NCBI GenBank assembly: GCA_947471745.1
Contig: CANJKZ010001150.1
Span: 1,104,501-1,168,500, forward strand
DNA length: 64,000 nucleotides
Reading direction: 5' to 3'
Origin: Closterium sp. Naga37s-1
Lineage: Eukaryota; Streptophyta; Zygnematophyceae; Desmidiales; Closteriaceae
A model generated the notes under the pieces. That model was not told the DNA's origin. It did not search any database and was given only the letters and a program-made list of their open reading frames with translations. The position numbers were made by a program, and so were the translations under genes. Position 1 is the stretch's first letter. Every line of letters begins with the position of its first letter. This document shows positions 31,923 to 44,200 of this stretch, in pieces.

Positions 31923-33970
31923 CAGCGAAGTATGGGTGGGCTTGGTTCGGAAAGGAAACTCTGGCGGGTTTCAGATTGCGAGCGAGGGTGGAAATTCGAT
32001 GGGTGATGATGGTGGAAGCGATGAGGTTGGCTTTTATCCAGGACGTTGGGATGGGGTGAGGGGCAGAGGGGGGCTGGATACAATGGCTGCATGGATGGTT
32101 GCACCGTATGTGTGTGTGTGTGAGAGCGCGTACAGTTTCATTGCAATGCACTGCTGGGCTGTGTGAGGGAGAGGCACGGCGCGGACCAGGGGGATGCGTG
32201 CACAGTACAGCGCAGCAGTAGCCCACGTCTTTCGTCACGTCAGCATGCGGAAGTGCAGTGAAAGGGAAAGGAAAACGAAGGGTGTGTGGTGGGGGAAGTT
32301 GGGGGGGAGTGGGCTGCGATGCGAGGAGATGGGGGAAGGTTGTTGAAGAGTCCGTCCTTTCGCCAGGTGGAATGGGCATTGGCCAATTTCTCCAGCCTCG
32401 CATCGCACACGATTTTCTTTTTTTCGTGTACTCCCTCAGTCGGAGATTTTCCGACTGGGAAAATGGTCGCAGACAACACTGCAATTGCTGCCCGACACAG
32501 ACATGGAGTTGCTCGTGCGCCTCTTGACTCTTGAGGCAACCGTTCAGTGGTACAGTACCTTCTGAAGAAACACAGAAAACTTCACCACTGCCCTAGCATG
32601 CCAGTGTGATGTGTTGTCGGCATATGGCATTATGCCAGCACCGATGTTCTAGAAGACACGCACGCTTCGTTTCCTTTGCCTTGCTGGATGCGGTCTTGCT
32701 CCTCGAGTGGTCGGCTAAAGCGTGTGTCTTTACTGCTACTCGCCCTTCAATTTGTGGCTGAATTTCCGACAGAAATTGGATCGCATAATCGAGGTCACTT
32801 GCGACTTGTTTTCTGTTCGTGATGGGCGGCTTCTGCAACTCGACCAACCTCTCTGATGAAGTGCTGGATTGGAAATGAAAAGAGGCTGCAACTGCTGAGA
32901 GATCTTCCAACAAACATTCTACTGACGTGGCGCTTCAGACGAGACAGATCTGATCATAATGGAATGGCTCTTCCCTTCCCCTTAGCCAGGTCAGAGGAAA
33001 CAAAACATATGAAAGCGTAAGGAAGGAACTGTTCGCACGCCTGATTCCAACGCCACAGAAACGCCACCGTTGAATGCAAGAAGCCATGCTTTGTGACTCA
33101 GCATGCTGATGCGTTGGCGAGCCAAGGCGGAAAACTAGCTCGCGCTGGAATCCAGTCCGGCGCCAACGAGTGGAAGTAGGGTGTTGGGGACTCGGGGATT
33201 GGCTTCGGGGTGGTGTGGAATGAATGGGAGAATCCGGAGATAGCGTATGGCTCTAAGTGGTTTCAACTTGCCTGAAATAAATGGATGGGGGAAGGAGGGA
33301 AAGCAAACTCAATGTGTGTCATAAAACTTTTCGTGCAATATCCTCATCAGCACGAAGTGCACGTATCGCGGACTGTTAGGGCATCCAGCGCGAGTTGGTA
33401 AAGGCCAATCAAACATCGCGAGCGAATCGCGACCACGTGCTATGGATGTGCAGTGTAAGGCTCGTTACGGTACAGTGTATTTACAGTGTACGCCGCATAA
33501 ATGCTCAATGGAGGAGGTTGGTGAAACAGAAAATCAACCAAGGTCCCAGACACCACATGGCATCTGAAATCCGTGTAACCACAACTAACCACCACATGGC
33601 AGCTTATCATTACTAATTTCAGGAAGGAATTTTGAGAACCAGACATGGCTATCATCAAGGTGCTGTAATCTAAATTCTGGAGACTAGAAGGTTGTAAGCT
33701 GAGAACCACACTGATAAAGTGCTGGCTGCACAAAAGCTGCAGTAGAATTCCTCCTACGTTGCTTGATCACCGCCGTATGGTGTAATATGGGAACTGTGTA
33801 GCATTAGTGTTGCGCACCGCTTCCACTGTTGCATTAAGCTGCCCAGTACAACAAATAAAGTGCAATCCTACACTCCAACCTAATACTGTATATGTGCTAC
33901 CATAAGTAGGCTCTCTGTGCATTCAACCTTCAAAAACTGTCAAAACTGTGTCGCAATGACATACATGGTT
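31923..33970. other. Spacer between CAMTA and the intronless gene
   Basis: The right part should contain the CAMTA 3' UTR. A minus-strand open stretch of about 106 codons without ATG (32913-32593) has balanced composition and could be a missed exon or decayed gene, but no splice context supports it. Otherwise nothing is recognised. Confidence 0.5.
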
Positions 33971-36900
33971 TCACTGGTTCCATTGCTGCTCTGACCCCTG
34001 CTGCTGCTGCGTTAACAGGTGAGCTTGCTGCAGAAGGTCAGGCACTTGCTGCTGCTGCTGCTGCTGCTGCTGGTGTTGATTCGGAAAACTAGACAAGCCA
34101 GAATACTGCTGCTGCTCCTGCGCCTGCTGCTGCATCAACATCTGCTGCTGCTGCTGCTGCTGCTGAATATGCTGGTGCTGCATCTGCTGCTGCTGCTGCT
34201 GCATATGCATCTGTTGCATCTGCATCTGCTGCATCTGAATCTCCTGCTGCATGTCAATCTGAGCCTGCTTCATCCTGGAATACTGCGCCCTTCCCTCCAC
34301 CGAATGAGCCATAGCCTGCATCCGGCTCACCGCCAGACTCACCTCTCTCTCCTCCCCATCCCCACCCCCCGCCTCCCCGCCCTCACTCCCGTACAGCGCA
34401 CCATCCGCATCGGAGTGGCAGTCTCCCTGCTGGGCTCGGAGCCCCCGCACGCCGCTGCGGCGGAACCGCCAGCGCAGGACCGCCTTGGCAATGATCCCCA
34501 GGCCCCACTTCATCTTCTTGTACTTCACCCGCTGGATGTGCCCCTTCACGTGTGCCTGGGGGAACCGAGAGGGATTGGGGAGAATGGGGCCAGGTGGGGG
34601 GGTGGGAGGGGGAGGGTTGATTGCACTGGTTCGCGATGATCCCCAGGCCCCACGTCATCTTCTTGTACTTCACCCGCTGAATGTGCCCCTTCACGTGCGC
34701 CTGGGTAAATCGAGAGGGATGGGGGAGAATGGGGGCAGGTGGGGGGTTGGGAGGGGGAGGGTTGATTGCACTGCCTTGGCGATGATCCCCAGGCCCCACT
34801 TCATCTTCTTGTACTTCACCCGCTGGATGTGTCCCTTCACGTGCGCCTGGGGGGTTGGGGTTCGAGGCGCGGGAGGAAGGGTTGGAGCAAGGGAATTGGA
34901 CTATTTATCTACTAATCCCCCTGACCCAACATTACTCTACCACTCATCCTCTTCCAGTCACCCTACAAGCCACCATCCTCACCTGAATCTTGATCACGCG
35001 CTGGCGCATGCGAAGGAACTCCCTGCGGTGCTTCCACGTGCGGAAGGTGCACGTCATCACTCCCCCTACAACAGAGCCAACCATCCGCCCTGCCAGTCAC
35101 CCTACAAGCCACCACCCTCACCTGAATCTTGATCACGCGTTGCCTCATGCGCAGGAACTCCCTGCGGTGCTTCCACGTGCGGAAAAGGCACATCCCCTTA
35201 TCTCTGGCCCTACAACCGTACCACTCACCCTGCCAGCCTTCCTCACCTGAATCTTGATCACGCGCTGTCGCATGCGCAGAAACTCCCTGCGGTGCTTCCA
35301 CGTGCGGAACCGCCTCTGAATGCTCCGCGCCGCCTCCGACTGCTTGAAGGTCTTGTGCCCTCGGAACGCGTTCTGAATCTTCCTAGCCGCAACCAGCATC
35401 CTCGCCTCCTCCTCATCCAACTCATCGTCCCCTCCAATCCCCAGCCCTGCCAACCCTCCCCCTATCACCCAACCAACACACCACCACCCTCACCTGAATC
35501 TTGATCACCCGCTGTCGCATGCGCAGAAACTCCCTGCGGTGCTTCCACGTGCGGAACCGCCTCTGAATGCTCCGTGCCGCCTCCGACTGCTTGAAGGTCT
35601 TGTGCCCTCGGAACGCATTCTGAATCTTCCTAGCCGCAACCAGCATCCTCGCCTCCTCCTCATCCAACTCATCATCCCCTCCAATCCCCAGCCCTGCCGC
35701 TGCCTCCGCTGCAGCTGCCACTGCTCTCTCCTGCTCTCTAAGCTCCTCCTCCTCCTCCTGCTGCTGGCGCCTTCGCTCTGAGTGCTTCCTGAACCGCTCC
35801 TGGATCAACGCTGCGGCCTGCGCCGTCCTTCGGATCGCATCCAGCGTTTCCTGCATGTCGGGAGATGCGGCAACAGCAGCGGGACGAGCCGCCCCCGGGA
35901 GACCACCGGCAGCAGCAGCACCAGCAGCAGCAGCAGCAGCAGCACCAGCACTGCCGCCACTGCTGGCACCTGCTGCTGCTGCGGCCACGGCTGCGTGACC
36001 GGCAGCAGCGGCGGATTGGAGAAGAGAAGGGTCGGTGGCTAGCTGGTGCTGGTCCTGAATGGTCATGGAGGAGAGGGAGGCGTTGAGAGAGGACTCTGCT
36101 AGATACGCCGCGATGCCCGTGTGCCCGCATGCTGATGCGGTGTCTGCTGCTGTGCGCTCCGCCCCTCCCACTCGCGCGAGCAGAGAGGAGTTGGCTCCAG
36201 CAGCCACCAGTGCCACCACCATTGCCTCTCTGCAGGAAGAGAGCAGCAAGATGACAGAGAGAAAAACGGGGAACAGTGAGGAAAGAGAGAGACGGGGGGA
36301 GTGGGGAGGAGAGAAAGGCGTTGAGAGACGACTCTGCTAGATACGCCGCGATGCCCGTGTGCCCGCATGCTGATGCCGTGTCTGCTGCTGTTCGCTCTGC
36401 CCCTCCTACTCACGCCAGAAGAGAGGAGTCGGTGCCCGCTGCCACCAGCGCCACCACCATTGCCTCCCTGCAGGGACATGCGCGGTGAGGGGGTGGGGTG
36501 GGAACAGATGGGGCAGGGATGGGATGAGCAGCAGACGAGGAGTGTATACGAGGCAGTTTCAGTGGTGGAGAAGCGTTGGCACCCGCTGCCACCAGCGCCA
36601 CCACCCTTGCTTCCCTGCAGGGAGGTGTGTGGGTGGGAAGAGGGAGTAGGGCAGGGATGGGATGAGGAAAGGAGGAGAGGGAATCAGGCAGTATCAATCA
36701 TGACCCCGGAGCCACCTCAGAACCGCCACGAGACGACCCATATGCAGCGACATGCCCTCAATCACACCAACTCACCTCCCTTTAGCAGCAGCCCAGTGTA
36801 ACGCCGTACACCCCCTCTTGTCTCTTGCATTCAGGTCCCACCCCACAGCCATGAGCAGAGGCACAGCCCACGGCCACCCCAGTGCCGCCACCAGATGCCC

Positions 36901-38404
36901 CAGGCCCAGCCCCATGCCCCTCCTGCCCGCCTCCCTCGCTGCATCGCTGTTCAGCGCCAACCAACGGCCCAGATGCTTCCGCATCAGCGCCTGCAGCAGC
37001 ACGCCCTCCAACCGCACTGGACTCCCTGGGACTCCCTCCACTCCATCTCCTCCTGCTCCTCCTCCTCTCTCTGTATCAGCCCCTCCTTGACATTGCAACC
37101 TGAGAGCATACTCATCTGCATCCTCCTCATCACTCCCATACCCCCACATGCTCATCTCTCTCTCCTCATCATCCTCCTCCTCATCCTCTTCCTCCTCTCT
37201 ATCCACCCCCATTCCCTCCCTCCCCGCCACGTCCTCCCCCCTGTTCCCATCCGGCCTGCCCCTCCACTCCGCTTCATCCGGGCATGCTGCTGACGTGGAC
37301 GCCAGGGCCTCATCCACCCACGCCCAGTCAGCGCTGACGTCCGCCAGGCTGGCGCGATTGATGCGGGAGATGAAACAGAGGAGGCGGCAGAGCAGAGCGC
37401 GTTCGGAGAGAAACAGACGGGACAAACTCGGCCTGCTACCATCCCCTTCACCACCCCCACAACCAGCACCAGCACCACCAGCAGCAGCACCAGCACCAAG
37501 ACCACTTTTGCCAATGGTCCTGTTTCGGTCTAGAGCGAGGCTCTTTTTAAATGACTGCCAAGGAGGGAGGAAGTCGAAGGGAACAGGAGGGCTACACGGC
37601 ACTCTCTTCACCGCCTTGCCTGCCTCCCCTCCTACCCCTCCTCCCGCTGCTCCAACCCCCGTCCCCCCACCCCCTCCTGCTAACGCCATGTCTTGATTCA
37701 TTGCATCTCCACCCCCTCCGCCTCCCCCACTCTCCACACCTGCAGACCCACCACCCTCTCCCTCACCCCCAGGAGCAGTCACAGTCACAGCAGCAGCAGG
37801 GGTGCAGGTCACACGCAGGCTCACCCTCCCCTGCTTGTGAATGGGGGCCACGCACCGCAGTACACCGTGCACAACCTGCTCAGCTTCCACCTCCACCTCT
37901 CCAAACGTCACCCCCCACCGCACGCCCCATACTGTATCCCCCCGCCCGAAGCTCCCGCTTCCGGTTCCCCCAAGCCCGCCCCCCCCAAGCCCTCCCGCGC
38001 CGAAACTGCCCCCGCCCCCGCTAAGGCTGCCGCTGCCTGAGAAGCTGCCGCGGGGGGAGGAGCGCGTGTGGGGGCTTGGGGTGCCTCTGGGATCGTGGAC
38101 AGAGCCTGCTAGCAACACCTGGGGGAGAAGGGGGGGTGGCAAGGGGAATCGGAGTGGGGGGAGGGGGAGGAGGGCAGGGGCCTCAGGCGCGTGTGGGGGC
38201 TTGGGGTGCCTCTGGGGTCGTGGACAGAGCCTGCTAGCAACACCTGAGAAGGGGTTGGGAGGGGGGGTGTGGAGGACGGGTTGGGAAGAAGGGAAAGGGT
38301 CGGTTGCTACTTCTTAACAGAGCGTCAGCCTCTTTTTCACTTGTGTTCCACCACCACTAGCAGCAGCAGCATCCCCAGCAGCACCACCACCCTCACCAGC
38401 ACTC

Positions 38405-38452
<48 letters not shown>

Positions 38453-41253
38453 GCACAGCAACATAAGCAGCAGCAGCAGCAGCAGCAGTAGCAGCACCAG
38501 TACTCTCACCTTAACGCCCCCCATGGTGGCAGCATAGGTGGGCGCATAGTCGGCAATGGAAAACGTCACCATCGGCCGCAGAGGGTCACCATCAGGTCTC
38601 CTTTTCACCTGCCTACCACCAGCACCAGCACACCAGCGCACCAGCGCACCAGCACACCAGCACACCAGCAGCACCAGCACACCAGCAGCACGCACCTTGA
38701 CGCCCCCCATGGTGGCAGCAGAGGTGGGAGCATAGTCGGCAATAGAGAAGGTCACCATCGGACGCAGAGGTGAGCTACCTTACTGTACCCGCCGACCATC
38801 ACCAACACTACTAACCTTGACCACCACCACCAGTACGCACCTTGACGCCCCCCATGGTGGCAGCAGAGGTGGGAGCATAGTCGGCAATGGAGAAGGTCAC
38901 CATGGGGCGCGGCGAGTCTGCTGCTGCCACCGACCCCATGCTTCCCATCGACAGCATCCCGCCGCCTATCCCCCTCCTCGCCCCCAACCCTGCTCCTCCT
39001 CCTCCCCCCACGCTCCCTCCCCCTCCCCATCCTCCTCCCCCCACGCTCCCTCCCCCTCCCCATCCTCCTCCCCCTGCTCCTCCTCCTGCTCCTCCTCCCG
39101 CCCCCACTCCAGACACCCCACCACTAGCAGCAGCAGCAGGAGCGGTGCTACCAAGAGGGAGCATGGGAGAAGCACCCATGAAGGACAGGTCATACTTGCT
39201 GCCTCCCAGGCCTACACCATGCTCCTCCTCGCCGTCCCCCCCCGCCTCCTCCTTCACCCCTAGCTTGAAACTCACCTCCTGCCTTTCCAACCCCGTCTCA
39301 GCGCCTCCAAACGACGGGGAAACCATACCGGAAGAGGTGGGGGAGGAGGGGAACGGCTCGGGGGAGGAGAGAGGGGAGGGTGTGGGGGCAGAACGCCGCA
39401 TGGCTTGGATTCTAACGTCAAACGCGTCACTGCCACCACCAGCTCCAGAAGCAGAGAGGGGAAAGGTACCACCCCCCATAACCGCGTCCTCCCCCACTCC
39501 CGCCCCGTCCCCGCCTGCTCCCCCGCCACCTCCAGCACCACCATCCCCTTTATAAACCTCCTCAATCCACTCGCCAAAGCTGTCCAGCTTCCGGAACATT
39601 GCAGGTTCGTTTGGCATGCTGCCGCTCTGAGGGATGCTCCCACTCTTAGGCATGCTGCTACCGCTGGGCGGCAGGGGGAAACCAGACAGGCTCCTGTTCG
39701 CCCCATCCGTTTGCATCTCATCAAACATGTTGGAGAACCCCGGCCGCCCCGAGCCTCCGGAGCTTCGGAGCTCCGGAGGGTACGCGCCGAGCCAGCTCTC
39801 GGGAGGTACGGCCGGAGCTGCGGCGGCTGCTATGGCGGCGGCTGCGGCGGCGGTGGCGGCAGCGATGGCTCGGGGGGAGCCGGAGGCGCCGCCTCCGCTG
39901 AAGGCTGCTTCTCTGCCTGCCTCGTTGAGAGGGAGGGTCTGCAGGAGGAGGGAGGACTGGTGTGTAGGTATGGGGAGAATTGGGGAAGCAGGGAGACAGG
40001 TGGGGGAGAGAAAGACAGAGGGAGGGCGGGAGGAGTCGGGGGGAGGATGTGGGAAGCAAAAAGGTGAGGATTGAAGGGGGAAGAGAGTGCAAGTCCTGCT
40101 GAGGAAGGTGCTTTTGTAGAGAGCTGATTGAGAGGGGGTGAGGACAGAGGTGAGGAGAGAGGTGTGAGGGGAGCGGGGTGAGGAGAGAGGGGTGAGGAGA
40201 GAGGGGTGAGGAGAGAGGGGTGAGGAGAGAGGGGTGAGGCGAGAGGAGTGAGGAGAGAAGGGTGAGGAGGGGTGAGGAGAGAAGGATGACCAGAGAGAAG
40301 GGTGAGGAGAGAGGGGTGAGGAGAGAAGGGTGAGGAGAGAAGGGTGAGGAGAGAGGGGCGGGGGGAGAGGAGCGGGGAGAGAGGGAGTAAGGATAGAAGG
40401 GCGGGGAGAGAAGGGCGAGAAAAGACGAGCATGACAAATACTCTTTGTACCTGCCAACCTCGCATAGCCATTGACGCGCCCACTACACTCGCACACCCAT
40501 CCTTGCACCAGCCACCGCACCCACATAATCACCCACCCACCCACACACACACACACCAGTCCACCCACCCACACCCACACCTGTCTGCCCACCACCCGCG
40601 CGCACCAGGTCAGTGTGTGGACCCGAGGAGCCCGAGCGAGCATACATGAGCGAGTTCAGTCTGGGCCCCACACAGACCGGTTCGCCCCCCACCTACACTG
40701 TTTATCCTGCACACACACACGCGCGAACCACCCACGCGCTCATCCGCACGCACCAGGTCTGTGTGTGGGCCCGAGGAGCCCGAGCGAGCATACATGAGCG
40801 AGTTCAGCTGCGCCTCTGCTGCGCCCGCTGCTGCTGCCGGCCCTGCTGCTGGCGATGCTGCACTCCCCGAACCAGCAGCACCTGTGCCTGCTGCAGAGGC
40901 ATCGGCTCCGAACGAGCCTGCAGGAAGGTGGAGGTTCAGCAGGTTGTGGGGGGTGTTTAGGCAGGGGGAGGTGGGGGGATGGGGGTGGGCGGGGGTGGGC
41001 GGGGGTGGGCGGGGGTGGGCGGGGGTGAGTTCGTCCAACACCACTGTGTCTTGTAGGAGCGACTGCATGCATTGAGACAGCTTCTGAGGCACCTCAGATT
41101 GGGACCGCTTTCTAGGGACCCCAGACCTCATATTGAGACGACTTTTGAGGTGCCTCAACACACTAACAGCAGCGGTAGCTGTACCTGCGAGGCCTGACGC
41201 CTTGATGAGCTCGTCGAGAACCACTGTGTCCCGCAGGAGCGACTGCATGTCCC

Positions 41254-41287
<34 letters not shown>

Positions 41288-44200
41288 ATGCTGCTCCAGC
41301 AGCCTCGAGAGCTGCTGCTGCTGGTTGTTCTGAACAATGGGTATGAGAGGGAACGGGAGAGACGGGAGGTGAGCGCAGGGAGAAGGGGGGGGTGTGCAGC
41401 ACGGGGAGGGCAGAAGGGGGAGAGGGAGAGGAGAGGGGAAATGAGACCCACCTGCTGCAAGAGGGGATCAGCTGGCCCCGTGACACCCAGGCTGCCGTGC
41501 AACCAACTGACAGAGCTGGACGACAGCCCCCCATGAAATCCGCCATCCCCCCCGCCACCTGCTGCTTTGAGTCGACTCAACACCCACCCACCTGCTTTGA
41601 GTTGACTCACAGCTCGACTCACCTGCTGCAAGAGGGGATCAGCCGGCCCCGTGACACCCAGGCTGCCATGCGACGACAGCCCCATGAAATCCGTCATCCC
41701 CCCCGCCACCTGCTGCCCCTGCTGCCCCTGCGGCGCCTGCTGCTGCTGCTGCTGCAGCAGCTGCTGTTGCAGCAGCCGCAACTGCTGCTGCTGCACCGCC
41801 TGCTGCTGCTGCTGACCCACACCCAGCCCAGCACCGTCCATCCCACCGCCAACGCCCCTCCCTCCCCCACCTTGCATATCCAGCTGCGTCCAGTTCAGAG
41901 CCGAATCCCCCTCCTCACCAAACCGTTCTGAACCGCTCTCATACTCATCCTCCTCGCCCTCCTCCCCGCGCCTCCCCCCGCCCACGAACGCCCCGGACTC
42001 GTTCCCGCCCGCGTTCGACGAGCAGTACTCGTTCCCGTGGCTGGGGGACGCGGGGATATCCATGGAAAACGCGCCCCCGCCCCTTCCGCCCGCCCCCATG
42101 CCTGCTCCGCCGCCGCCCGCCCCGCCGCCAGCAATTCCGCCCACAGAGGCGGAACTGGAAGCGTAGGGAAGCCCTATCATGCGGCCGCTGCCACAGCGAC
42201 TGGTGGAAGGGGTATGCATGCCCATCCCACCCACCCCCCCAACACCCCCAACGCCACCAGCAGCACCACCAGCGGCGCTGGCGCTGCCTATACCCGCTAA
42301 AGCCGCGCTGCTTCCCCCGCCCATTAGCGCCATGCCCGCGCTGCGAGCTCCGCCGCCTCCCATCCCGCTCACCCCGCCGCCCACGGACGCGGAGAGGTCG
42401 TCTATGCTCATGTCGGGGCCCTGGTCGGTATAGATTGGCACGGAGTCCACCGTGCTGTGGCGGGGCGACTGCTGCGCCCGCCCCGTGCCCTGGAGGATGG
42501 GGGGGCGGGAGGTGGGAGGGGAGACACGGCGAAACGAGGTTGGGAGATGCCTGATTCAGAGTTGTCATGGTTCGGGAAATTAGGAGGTCGGAGGGGTTAC
42601 GGGGGACCGGTGGGATTGGGGGGGAATAGAGGGGAGGGGTCGGAGGGGACGGGGTGCGGGCACGAAGGCAGGTAAGCAGCAGCAGAGTGTGCTAGGAAGG
42701 GATACCTGAGCCACTTCGCGGTAATGCACCAAGGCGATGTGCTTCGAAACAAGAAGCACGACTTTTTGTTTCTACAAAAGGAGAGTGTGCGAGGCATGCA
42801 TGCATGCATCTACCTGAGCCACTTCACGGTAATGCACCAGGACGATGTTCTCGTTCTCGCTGCAGCACAGCAGCACGCGGAGACGAACGTACAGGCACGG
42901 GGAAACGTAGAGGGGATCGAATAGGGGGTAGGGGATAAGGTGGGGGGGAAGAGTGGGGAGGGGTATCAGAGTTGAATAACAACAAAACATGCTTAGTGAG
43001 ATGAGAAGTGATCAGATGGAGAGCAGTGCAAAAGAGAGAAGCTGGTACCGCAGCAGCACGGTGGCGAGAATGAGAACGACAGTTTCAAGGGTCCTGGCAC
43101 TGGCTCACATGGATCGAGTGGAGCAGGAGAGGGAGGGGGCAAGCGCGGAATCGCAGGTGGACGTGGCGGGGAGCCATGCGCGCAATCACAGGTGGAAGAG
43201 GGGCACACGCGCACTCACCCGTGGGGATGGTGAGGGGGAAAATTTGGAGGGGGGGGGGAAGGGAGGAGCATTCGCGCGCTCACCCGTCGAGCAGCCAGTA
43301 GCAGCGGCGCTGGAAGCGGTCGTCGCTCTCCGCGTGCGCGTAGTAGCAGTGCAGAATGTCCACGCTGCCCGCCTGCAGAGAGAGAGGGAGAGCGAGAAAC
43401 GGACAAGGTGAATCGTGAGCCTGGCGGGAGTTGACTCAAAGCTCTCCGCCAGTGCGTAGCAGCAGTGCGGGATATCCACGCTGCCCGCCTGCACCGCACC
43501 AAGCCGCGCGCGCGCGCGAACAAATATGGGGGAGTGGGCGAAAGACAGATATATGGATACGTGCATGAGTGTACTGCTGTGTATAATCATGAGTATTTAT
43601 GCAGCGAACTATGTAAGGGGAGAGGGCAAAGAGCGAATCTCCTGGAGGAACAGCAGCCTGTTGGCATCGTGAGAGAGCACGTTTTGCGCAGAACTGGAAA
43701 GAAGCGAAGCGACGAGAAGCGAGCTGCCTGCCATGCAGCCACCGGATCCGTCGACCCAGGCGCAATGCAGAAGAGCATTCTCTTCTTTTGTTTCCTCACG
43801 TTTCACTTATTCCTCCTCACATTACTTCCTCTCGAATATTCCACTCATTCCGTTCATTCCCGTGGTCACTCAATCCATCCAATCAGCATCGCGCACGATC
43901 CGCACGTACCTTTAGCTTTTCGTGCGCCTCGCGAACGGTCTTGCCGTCCTTCTTCTTGCGCCACACGTGTCCGTCGCGGCGGAAGTATCGCACCACCTTC
44001 CGATCGAACAAAAACAGCGATCCGCCTGCGTGCAGCCGTGCCACGTCATCATCGTACAGAGATGGTTGAATGTGAGTTAAACTTTGCGTTAATTTCGGGG
44101 ATGCATTGAAATTAGGGTTGCTTTGACATCGGGGTTGCATCAACGTTCGGATCGCGTTGTACAACCAGACACGCGTGGTGCGATCTCGACAAACAAAAAT

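Noticed and set aside
32593..32913. 106-codon minus-strand open stretch with balanced composition
   Set aside because: No ATG, an upstream stop and no clear splice sites. I kept it only as a note in the spacer entry.
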